Shown in pieces: positions 1 through 4,812 of a stretch of 5,706 bases of DNA. The notes under the pieces are model-generated. The model did not search any database, had not been told where the DNA came from, and saw nothing but the letters and a program-made list of their open reading frames with translations. Location: positions 1 to 5,706 of the forward strand of contig CAMWTX010000106.1 of NCBI GenBank assembly GCA_947177315.1, in the 5' to 3' direction. A program made the translations under genes and the position numbers. The DNA comes from an uncultured Bacteroidales bacterium. GTDB taxonomy: Bacteria > Bacteroidota > Bacteroidia > Bacteroidales > P3. Positions within the stretch are counted from its first letter, which is position 1, and every line of letters begins with the position of its first letter.

Positions 1-2
1 TG

Positions 3-719
3 GAGCATTACATATTCTTCGGCGGCTATCCCGGTGGGGCGAATGTTATGGACAACGAGACGCGGTGGAGGCGTTATATAAGGGATAGTATTGTGGCACC
101 GGCCATAGAACGGGATATTTTGATGACCAAAACCGTCTATAAGCCGGAATTGATGAAGCGGCTGTTTGAACTCGGATGCACCTATTCGGGGGCGGAAATC
201 TCTTTGACCAAGTTGCTCGGGCAGTTGCAGGACATCGGCAATGTAACCACCTTGGCGAACTATCTTACCACCCTCAACGAATCGCAGTTGTTGTGCGGTT
301 TGCAGAAATATGCCCGTGACCGTGCACGGCAATACAATTCCGTGCCTAAAATGTTCGCATATAATACCGCACTGCTCAGTGCGCTGTCGGGAATGACCTT
401 CGAAAAGGTTTATACCAACCCCAAGGAATGGGGGCGTTGGGTGGAAAGCGCGGTGGGCGCGCATATCCTGAACGGTGCGGAAGAAGCCGACTATAAGGTG
501 TATTATTGGCGGGACAGGAACGCAGAGGTTGATTTCATCATCGAGAACAGCCGCCGGTGTGTGGCGATTGAGGTGAAAAGCGGGCGCCGTACCACCAATA
601 AGGGCTTGCAGGAGTTCAATAAACGCTTCAATCCCCAAAGTTCCTTTGTGGTAGGCTCCGGCGGCGTGCCGGTCAAAGAGTTCCTGCAATGGGATCTCGG
701 TGAGCTGCTCAATTTGTAA
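3..719 (+). CDS. AAA-family ATPase with DUF4143 C-terminal domain (5' end outside window)
   Basis: This is the C-terminal 238 residues of a larger protein. The reading frame is open from base 3, and the ATG at 48 is internal because the codons before it (EHYIFFGGYPGGANV) already fit the family. Proteins of this class pair an N-terminal AAA_14 P-loop ATPase domain, not present here, with DUF4143; full members are usually about 380-400 residues. Visible DUF4143 marks are the GGYPG segment at the left edge, the RRYIRDSI and RDIL stretch, LLGQLQDIGN, and a C-terminal nuclease-like pattern: EVDFII with Asp at bases 531-533, then IEVKSG at bases 567-584. This resembles the D...ExK core of PD-(D/E)XK folds. 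The biological role of the family is not well established, and nuclease activity is inference. The stop is TAA at 717-719. No partner gene is visible on this side, and the downstream sequence is much more AT-rich. Confidence 0.9.
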   Translation, partial: EHYIFFGGYPGGANVMDNETRWRRYIRDSIVAPAIERDILMTKTVYKPELMKRLFELGCTYSGAEISLTKLLGQLQDIGNVTTLANYLTTLNESQLLCGLQKYARDRARQYNSVPKMFAYNTALLSALSGMTFEKVYTNPKEWGRWVESAVGAHILNGAEEADYKVYYWRDRNAEVDFIIENSRRCVAIEVKSGRRTTNKGLQEFNKRFNPQSSFVVGSGGVPVKEFLQWDLGELLNL

Positions 720-1078
720 ACATTTGGATTAAGCCGAGTGCGGCAGCAGAGTTTGCTTAGAGTTCTTATATTGTATCCTTTTCATTGGCTCCATTGCGAT
801 TCCATAATATTGGCATCTCTTTTATTGGAAAGAAAAAAATATTGTGTTATTTTGCATTAAACAAAACGGCAGGGCATTGGCGAGTTTGGGTAAAGCTGGG
901 CAGTTTGCATTATATCCGACTCAAAATAATTGGATCTTTTTACTATTAGATACGATGACAGGGAAAGTTTGGCATGTACAATGGCATCAAGATGCTTCAA
1001 AAAGAGGTATATTTCCTATAAAATCAATATAATAGTCAAGTTTTGGGCAATTCTTTAGCGAAAGAGGCTTTTATTTAA
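720..1078. other. AT-rich intergenic stretch, no confident gene
   Basis: This region between the DUF4143 ATPase gene and the toxin-antitoxin operon is clearly richer in A and T than the genes on either side. It holds one small, weakly supported ORF (listed separately). I see no good hairpin plus T-run that would terminate the ATPase gene, no tRNA and no insertion-sequence ends. Together with the small ORF and the adjoining toxin-antitoxin pair, it has the look of a variable accessory junction, but this is inference from composition and gene content only. Confidence 0.5.
844..1032 (+). CDS. Small hypothetical protein, possibly the remnant of a larger Bacteroidota protein
   Basis: A 62-residue ORF opens with GTG at 844 and ends with TAA at 1030-1032. 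The frame is open back to about 808 but offers no ATG. The C-terminal half reads FALYPTQNNWIFLLLDTMTG followed by KVWHVQWHQDASKRGIFPI. From memory, this resembles the C-terminus of short uncharacterised Bacteroidota proteins that end in a 'YPTxNxWxFxLLDTxTGxxWxVQW' pattern, an aromatic-rich beta-strand segment. If so, the N-terminal part, often a signal or lipoprotein peptide in such proteins, is missing here and the ORF is likely a decayed fragment. No ribosome-binding site or promoter is evident. It could also be a genuine short protein or a chance ORF. I cannot assign a function. Confidence 0.4.
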   Translation: MLFCIKQNGRALASLGKAGQFALYPTQNNWIFLLLDTMTGKVWHVQWHQDASKRGIFPIKSI

Positions 1079-1098
1079 AGTTGTATAATTATACAACT
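1079..1098. promoter_or_regulatory. Perfect 20-bp palindrome, likely operator for the HigA-like antitoxin
   Basis: AGTTGTATAATTATACAACT is identical to its own reverse complement. It covers the predicted -33 element and part of the spacer of the toxin-antitoxin promoter and ends 17 bases before the toxin start codon. A perfect 20-bp palindrome is expected by chance only about 0.005 times in a window this long. Antitoxins with a helix-turn-helix of the HigA type commonly repress their own operon by binding such sites as dimers, so this is the natural candidate operator. Binding itself is inferred. Confidence 0.7.
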
Positions 1099-1111
1099 AT
1101 TTCTATCTTTG
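1080..1111 (+). promoter_or_regulatory. Predicted Bacteroidota-type promoter of the toxin-antitoxin operon
   Basis: TATCTTTG at 1104-1111 matches the Bacteroidota -7 consensus TAnnTTTG. GTTG at 1080-1083 matches three of the four bases of the -33 element TTTG, with a 20-base spacer. Transcription would start a few bases after 1111, at or next to the toxin ATG at 1116. The -7 box alone could occur by chance, since about three are expected on both strands of a window this size. The position, the spacing and the overlap with a perfect palindrome make it credible. Confidence 0.6.
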
Positions 1112-1115
1112 TCGC

Positions 1116-1451
1116 ATGATTCGGAGAATATTGGCATACGGAAGCTATTATTCCGGCTTTATGCAAACGTTGTCGGAAGACGAGCGGATGAAGATACGCC
1201 GTGCATTGGCCTTGTTCTCCAATAATGAACGTATCCCCGTACACTATATCAAATACATCAGGGATGGTGTATATGAGTTTCGGGTAACGTACATGCATAA
1301 TGAGTTCCGTATATTCTTTTGTTATGATGGCGATACTGTGGTGATTCTTTTCAATGGAATGAGGAAGAAGACCCGGAAACTCAAAAACTCAGACATAGAG
1401 AAAGCGGTAAGATTAAGGAAAGAGTACTATGAAAGCAAAAAAAGAAGCTAA
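1116..1451 (+). CDS. HigB/RelE-type toxin (phage Gp49-like family)
   Basis: A 111-residue protein that looks like a type II toxin of the RelE/HigB superfamily, Gp49-like branch. Such toxins act in the cytoplasm as ribosome-dependent mRNA endonucleases and are neutralised by the antitoxin encoded next to them. Visible marks are the N-terminal YGSYYSGFMQTL helix region, the central strand GVYEFRVTYMHNEFRIFFCY (residues 51-70, with Arg56 and Arg65), the strand VVILFNGMRKK (75-85, basic Lys84-Lys85), and a charged C-terminal helix EKAVRLRKEYYESKK. Length fits the family. The ATG at 1116 is chosen because an in-frame stop lies at 1086-1088, no ATG lies between, and homologues start just before this tyrosine-rich helix. 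The gene overlaps the antitoxin gene by 23 bases, so the two should be co-translated. No active-site substitution is obvious, but catalytic residues vary in this family. Confidence 0.85.
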   Translation: MIRRILAYGSYYSGFMQTLSEDERMKIRRALALFSNNERIPVHYIKYIRDGVYEFRVTYMHNEFRIFFCYDGDTVVILFNGMRKKTRKLKNSDIEKAVRLRKEYYESKKRS

Positions 1452-1737
1452 AGAATTATACGATGTAAGTGCGGAACTGAATCGTTTTTTGGGTATGCCG
1501 GGAACCGAATCCCGTCGTAAAGCTGAAGATTTGGCATGGCAGGAATACAGTGCGCAAGTACTGCTCGATGCACGGAAAAACGCCGGTCTTACCCAGGAGG
1601 AACTGGCGCAACGCATAGGTTCAGACAAAGGCTACGTTTCGCGTATCGAGAGAGGCCTCACCATTCCGACCATTGCAACGTTCTACCGTATCGTATCTGC
1701 ATTGGGCTTGACAGTTGAACTTCGCCCGGCGGTTTAG
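1429..1737 (+). CDS. HigA-type antitoxin, XRE/Cro family helix-turn-helix
   Basis: A 102-residue protein with an N-terminal helical extension (about residues 1-44) and a C-terminal HTH_3/XRE domain (about 45-98). The helix-turn-helix core is LTQEELAQRIGSDKGYVSRI, followed by ERGLTIPTIATFYRIVSALG. The gene lies directly behind the toxin gene and overlaps it by 23 bases, the toxin-first order typical of higBA. AAGGAAAG at 1415-1422, inside the toxin gene, is a Shine-Dalgarno-like sequence at a suitable distance, although Bacteroidota use such sequences little. Known members of the family bind their toxin and repress their own promoter as dimers; the palindrome at 1079-1098 is the likely target. 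A lone phage-type regulator is the alternative, but gene order and overlap favour the antitoxin role. Confidence 0.87.
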   Translation: MKAKKEAKELYDVSAELNRFLGMPGTESRRKAEDLAWQEYSAQVLLDARKNAGLTQEELAQRIGSDKGYVSRIERGLTIPTIATFYRIVSALGLTVELRPAV

Positions 1738-1791
1738 TTTCATTTTATTCTTAGCATTCTCCGGCCACCCGCGGAAGTTGCTCCCGATGCA

Positions 1792-1811
1792 GACGGTGAA
1801 CCGTCCTATTT
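1792..1811 (+). terminator. Weak candidate terminator for the toxin-antitoxin operon
   Basis: GACGG (1792-1796), a TGAA loop, and CCGTC (1801-1805) form a short perfect hairpin, followed by CTATTTT on the plus strand. It lies between two converging genes, about 55 bases past the antitoxin stop, and its T-rich tail enters the 3' end of the opposite gene. The stem is only five pairs, so it may be coincidental. Confidence 0.3.
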
Positions 1812-2291
1812 TCGTTGTCTTACCAATTCGAGGGCTTCTTTGCCCGTGATGTTTTCGATATCCAGCTTAAAGACCAGCACATGGGCGAGGCTTTGGGCGA
1901 TTTCGGCGGTGCTGTCTATGCCCGGTGCGTATTTATTGCCCAAGAGCTGCAAGCCTTTTATGATTTCTTCGGGCTCTTTTACGATGGATAGCCTCCCTTG
2001 TACGATAACGCTGCGGAAGTAGGTAGTGAACTCCTCCGGTTTGATTTCGTCCTGAGATATGATGCAGAACGAGGCTTGCGGATGCGCTTGGATGGCCTCA
2101 ACCTTGTGCCCGTTTACGGCACTGTGGAAATAGAGGCTGCGGATGCCATCGTAGGCAAAACTGAGCGGCACGCCATAGGGAATCCCCTCGGCATCGACCA
2201 AGGATAAAACCCCGCTGGAGCTGCCTGTCAGTATCTGCTTTGTTTCCTCTTGGCTGAGAAGTTGCTTGAAACGCCTCATCTTGTGTTCCAT
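1806..2291 (-). CDS. Pyridoxamine 5'-phosphate oxidase-fold flavoprotein, NimA-like
   Basis: A 161-residue protein of the FMN-binding split-barrel superfamily, closest by eye to the Nim/Pyridox_ox_2 group. Visible marks are the N-terminal MRRFKQLLSQEE helix, the strand SGVLSLVDAEGIPYGVPLSFAYD (residues 26-48), the signature LYFHSAVNGHKVEAI (53-67, with His56 and His62), and the strand ASFCII (73-78). These are the usual positions for the FMN phosphate and isoalloxazine contacts. Nim proteins are associated with reductive inactivation of 5-nitroimidazole drugs in Bacteroides, but many relatives have no known substrate, so resistance is not implied. The start is the ATG at 2291, one base after the stop of the SMR gene upstream (TAA-A-ATG), implying translational coupling. 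A second ATG at residue 5 (2279) is an equally plausible start because the family often begins MRR. The gene converges on the HigA-like antitoxin gene. Confidence 0.85.
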   Translation of the reverse strand: MEHKMRRFKQLLSQEETKQILTGSSSGVLSLVDAEGIPYGVPLSFAYDGIRSLYFHSAVNGHKVEAIQAHPQASFCIISQDEIKPEEFTTYFRSVIVQGRLSIVKEPEEIIKGLQLLGNKYAPGIDSTAEIAQSLAHVLVFKLDIENITGKEALELVRQRK

Positions 2292-2292
2292 T

Positions 2293-2613
2293 TTATACGA
2301 TTTTGAGCCCTACGATGGATATGATCAGCATGGTTATAAAGAAAATACGCCAGAAAGTTACCGGTTCGTGAAAGAAAAAGATGCCCACGACCACTGCTCC
2401 GACAGCCCCGATCCCGGTCCAGACGGGATAGACTGTGCCGAGGGGAATCGTGCGCGATGCACGTGCCATCAGGTACATGCTCAAGGCTAAAGCCGCCGCA
2501 AAACCGACCCACCACCAGTATCGTTCCGAACCGACGGCGGTTCTTGTCTTGCCCAGGCAGAAGGTAAAGGCAACCTCCATAAGTCCGGCAAGTATCAGAA
2601 TAATCCAGTTCAT
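2293..2613 (-). CDS. Small multidrug resistance (SMR) family transporter, Gdx/SugE-like
   Basis: A 106-residue, very hydrophobic inner-membrane protein with four predicted helices at about residues 2-21, 33-50, 57-81 and 86-105. It has the SMR hallmark Glu13 in helix 1 (AGLMEV), which binds protons and cationic substrate in turn, and the helix 3 motif VYPVWTGIGAVGAVVVGIFF (61-80). WTGIGAVG resembles Gdx/SugE guanidinium exporters more than EmrE, which has WSGVG. Ser45, Tyr62 and Trp65 occupy positions expected from the Gdx binding site, but Phe16 stands where Gdx has Trp, and Pro63 replaces the usual Ala. Members work as dual-topology dimers that export small cations against protons. The ATG at 2613 gives the standard N-terminus MNWIILILAG. 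It is the first gene of a two-gene minus-strand operon with the NimA-like gene. The substrate (guanidinium, quaternary ammonium or other) cannot be settled from sequence. Confidence 0.88.
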   Translation of the reverse strand: MNWIILILAGLMEVAFTFCLGKTRTAVGSERYWWWVGFAAALALSMYLMARASRTIPLGTVYPVWTGIGAVGAVVVGIFFFHEPVTFWRIFFITMLIISIVGLKIV

Positions 2614-2700
2614 TTCAATTCTTTTTAGACTGCGAATATCGGGATTAATCGGGATATGCCGGAGGGGAGAATTTTTATTTGGTTTCGGTCAGAAAACCGT
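2614..2700. promoter_or_regulatory. Divergent regulatory region with interrupted palindrome before the SMR gene
   Basis: Between the SMR start and the rightward promoter lies an interrupted palindrome at 2636-2657: arms ATATC and GATAT around a perfect core GATTAATC, separated by GG on each side. Read another way, it is two copies of ATCGGGAT (2638-2645 and 2648-2655) spaced one helical turn apart. It sits 23 bases upstream of the SMR start codon, where a repressor or activator site would be expected. No good TAnnTTTG box on the minus strand was found. Nine of eleven matching pairs is within chance for this window, so the site is a suggestion only. Confidence 0.35.
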
Positions 2701-2730
2701 TTTGTTTTTATAAGAAGTTTGTTAACTTTG
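2701..2730 (+). promoter_or_regulatory. Predicted Bacteroidota-type promoter of the 4-hydroxybutyrate operon
   Basis: TTTG at 2701-2704 and TAACTTTG at 2723-2730 match the -33 (TTTG) and -7 (TAnnTTTG) consensus elements. The 18-base spacer is slightly short. It is the only such pair I found upstream of abfD and points toward it. Transcription would begin at about 2735, leaving a leader of about 250 nt before the abfD start. Confidence 0.6.
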
Positions 2731-2734
2731 CCAC

Positions 2735-2988
2735 GCTTTGGAAAAATGGAGCGCTCAGGTATTTCTACGGGCGGATTCCGGTTCCAAAACGTACCTTTCA
2801 ACTGGCTTTGAAAAGCGGCGGAAAGATACCGATAGGCGCCTTGGACAGCAGCTTAACGAAAGTGTGCGGTTCTTACTACAGAATCCGTGCATCAGAAACA
2901 GAGCGAAATGCATGTTCGGGCGTTTTGCTTTATGGTGTTTGCAAAAAACAAATAAACAATAACATAAACCTTAAAAAAGACTAAAGCC
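2735..2988 (+). promoter_or_regulatory. Long 5' leader of the abfD operon, no known riboswitch recognised
   Basis: About 250 bases separate the predicted transcription start from abfD. I recognise no riboswitch, tRNA or convincing leader peptide. Possible structure includes a perfect 6-bp hairpin, TTTCAA (2796-2801) with TTGAAA (2808-2813). There is also a long-range 7-bp match, CGGATTC (2772-2778) with GAATCCG (2881-2887), that would close a domain of about 115 nt. A third stem with one G-U pair joins AGCGAAA (2902-2908) and TTTTGCT (2923-2929). Each could arise by chance. The last 40 bases before the ATG are A-rich and unstructured with no Shine-Dalgarno sequence, as is usual for Bacteroidota start sites. 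Confidence 0.4.
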
Positions 2989-4464
2989 ATGATGACAGCT
3001 GAAGAGTACATCAAGAGCCTCCAGAAAATGGACCTGAAGGTCTATATGTTCGGAGAAAGAGTAAAAGACCCCGTTAACCATCCCATTATCCGCCCGTCTT
3101 TGAATTCGGTGGCGATGACCTACGAATTGGCGCAGAAGAAAGAATACGAAGATCTGATGACGGCTTATTCGCCGCTTATCGGAGAAAAGGTGAACCGTTT
3201 CTGCCACCTGCACCAGAACACCGAAGACCTTATCAAGAAGGTAAAGATGCAGCGTCTTATGGGACAGAAAACCGCCGCTTGCTTTCAACGTTGCGTAGGT
3301 ATGGATGCTTTCAACGCCATTTTCTCCACCACTTACGAAATGGACAAGGCTCTCGGAACCGAATACCACAAACGTTTTACCGAATACATGAAGTTCGTTC
3401 AGAAGAACGACCTTACCGTTGACGGCGCGATGACCGACCCCAAGGGTGACCGCGGTCTGGCTCCCTCGCAGCAGGAAGATCCGGATTTGTTCGTACACAT
3501 TACCGAAGTACGTCCCGACGGTATCGTGGTTCGCGGTGCCAAGGCTCACCAGACCGGTGCCATCAACAGCCACGAACACCTTATCATGCCTACCATCGCC
3601 ATGCGCGAAGAAGACAAAGACTATGCCGTTTCTTTCGCCATTCCGTCCGATGCCAAGGGTGTGTTCATGATTTACGGCCGTCAATCCTGCGATACCCGCA
3701 AGATGGAACCCGATGCCGAAATCGACCTCGGTAACTCCCAGTTCGGCGGCCACGAAGCATTGGTGGTGTTCGACGACGTATTCGTTCCCAACGAACGTAT
3801 CTTTATGTGCAAGGAATACCAGTTCGCCGGCATGATGGTGGAACGCTTCGCCGGTTATCACCGTCAGTCCTACGGTGGATGCAAGGTGGGTGTGGGCGAC
3901 GTTTTGATCGGTGCCGCTGCTTTGGCCGCCGACTACAACGGTGTTCCCAAAGCCAGCCACATCAAAGACAAGCTCATCGAAATGATTCACTTGAACGAAA
4001 CTCTCTACGCCTGCGGTATCGCCTGCTCGGCCGAAGGTGTCAAGATGCCTGCCGGCAACTATCAGATCGATTTGCTTTTGGCCAACGTCTGCAAGCAGAA
4101 CGTAACCCGTTACCCCTACGAAATTGCCCGTCTTGCCGAAGACATCGCTGGCGGTTTGATGGTAACCATGCCTTCACAGCAGGATTTGCGTTCCAAGGAA
4201 ACCGGTCCTTATGTTGAAAAATACTTCAAGGGCGCTACCGGTGCGGCTACCGAAAACAGAATGCGTGTTCTCCGTCTTATCGAAAATATGACCTTGGGTA
4301 CGGCTGCGGTAGGTTATCGCACCGAATCTCTGCATGGTGCCGGTTCGCCCCAGGCGCAGCGCATCATGATTGCCCGTCAAGGCAACCTCGAAGCCAAGAA
4401 AGAATTGGCGCGCAAGATTGCCAAGATCGATGTTTCCAAAGACAAGTGGGCCGCTAAAAAATAA
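2989..4464 (+). CDS. abfD: 4-hydroxybutyryl-CoA dehydratase / vinylacetyl-CoA delta-isomerase
   Basis: A 491-residue flavin- and iron-sulfur-dependent enzyme that dehydrates 4-hydroxybutyryl-CoA to crotonyl-CoA through a ketyl-radical mechanism and also isomerises vinylacetyl-CoA. In fermentative Bacteroidales it lies on the route from succinate to butyrate. From memory, the sequence is very close along its whole length to the Clostridium aminobutyricum enzyme. The four [4Fe-4S] ligands known there (Cys99, Cys103, His292, Cys299) appear here as Cys98 and Cys102 in CFQRC, and His291 and Cys298 in HRQSYGGC, all offset by one. Also intact are DGAMTDPKGDRGLAPS (145-160), KAHQTGAINSHEHLIMPT (185-202), FMIYGRQSCDTRKME (226-240) and the C-terminal HGAGSPQAQRIMIARQGN. 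The fold is the acyl-CoA dehydrogenase type, cytoplasmic and oxygen-sensitive. The start is ATG-ATG at 2989/2992; the first ATG best matches the clostridial N-terminus. It is the first gene of the operon, with the NifU-like gene five bases downstream. Confidence 0.97.
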   Translation: MMTAEEYIKSLQKMDLKVYMFGERVKDPVNHPIIRPSLNSVAMTYELAQKKEYEDLMTAYSPLIGEKVNRFCHLHQNTEDLIKKVKMQRLMGQKTAACFQRCVGMDAFNAIFSTTYEMDKALGTEYHKRFTEYMKFVQKNDLTVDGAMTDPKGDRGLAPSQQEDPDLFVHITEVRPDGIVVRGAKAHQTGAINSHEHLIMPTIAMREEDKDYAVSFAIPSDAKGVFMIYGRQSCDTRKMEPDAEIDLGNSQFGGHEALVVFDDVFVPNERIFMCKEYQFAGMMVERFAGYHRQSYGGCKVGVGDVLIGAAALAADYNGVPKASHIKDKLIEMIHLNETLYACGIACSAEGVKMPAGNYQIDLLLANVCKQNVTRYPYEIARLAEDIAGGLMVTMPSQQDLRSKETGPYVEKYFKGATGAATENRMRVLRLIENMTLGTAAVGYRTESLHGAGSPQAQRIMIARQGNLEAKKELARKIAKIDVSKDKWAAKK

Positions 4465-4469
4465 TTTTT

Positions 4470-4766
4470 GTGGACAGCACTGAATTCGAAGGTCGGGTTC
4501 GCTCTCTGATAGAAGAGCGGATCCGTCCTTCTTTGTTGGAACATGGCGGAGATATCCGCATCAAGGAAATAAAGGGAAAGGATGTGGGGCTGGTATTTCA
4601 AGGCGCATGCAGGACTTGTCCGGCGGCGCAGATTACCTTGGAGGAGGTAATCGAAAAGACACTTCGGGAAGAACTCCCGGGAACGGGTCGGGTCTATCTT
4701 ATCAACGAAACCGATCCGGAGTTGCTGGCGTTTGCCAAAAAACTGATGCACTCCCACAAGAAATAG
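4470..4766 (+). CDS. NifU C-terminal-domain iron-sulfur cluster scaffold/carrier
   Basis: A 98-residue protein made of a single NifU-like (Nfu) domain. The CxxC motif GACRTCP carries Cys47 and Cys50, followed by the typical helix AAQITLEEVIEKTLREELPG; LEHGGDIRI (23-31) is the family's N-terminal strand signature. Nfu proteins bridge a [4Fe-4S] cluster between two subunits through this CxxC and pass it to target enzymes. The start is GTG at 4470: the only in-frame ATG is near the C-terminus, and GTG gives the expected domain boundary. The gap to the abfD stop is only five bases, so translation is probably coupled. Placement between an enzyme that needs [4Fe-4S] and its pathway partner suggests a carrier dedicated to AbfD; this is inference. 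I recall a NifU-related gene in the same place in Porphyromonas gingivalis, unverified here. Confidence 0.9.
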   Translation: MDSTEFEGRVRSLIEERIRPSLLEHGGDIRIKEIKGKDVGLVFQGACRTCPAAQITLEEVIEKTLREELPGTGRVYLINETDPELLAFAKKLMHSHKK

Positions 4767-4812
4767 GGTGGGTGTGCTTTTGTGTTGGAAGAAAATAAAA
4801 ACACATCATATC

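Noticed and set aside
806..1137. 11-bp direct repeat AATATTGGCAT at 806-816 and 1127-1137, considered as insertion-site duplication
   Set aside because: A few 11-bp repeats are expected by chance in a window this size, there are no inverted ends between them, and the second copy lies inside the toxin gene.
2681..2709. Hairpin GGTTT/AAACC followed by a T-rich run
   Set aside because: It looks like a plus-strand terminator, but no plus-strand gene ends nearby and the T-run overlaps the predicted -33 element of the abfD promoter.
2614..2740. Guanidine riboswitch upstream of the SMR gene
   Set aside because: Because the transporter looks Gdx-like I looked for paired ACGR loops or the ykkC pattern on the minus strand and found only an isolated ACGG, with no supporting stems.
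2679..2984. ORFs of 101 and 74 codons in the abfD leader
   Set aside because: They use GTG or TTG starts, one begins upstream of the predicted transcription start, and neither has recognisable motifs or a normal composition. The region reads better as untranslated leader.
2971..3990. Long antisense ORF of 339 codons opposite abfD
   Set aside because: It lies wholly opposite a confidently identified gene, and its protein shows no recognisable domain and is rich in His, Val and Phe, as expected from reading biased codons backwards.
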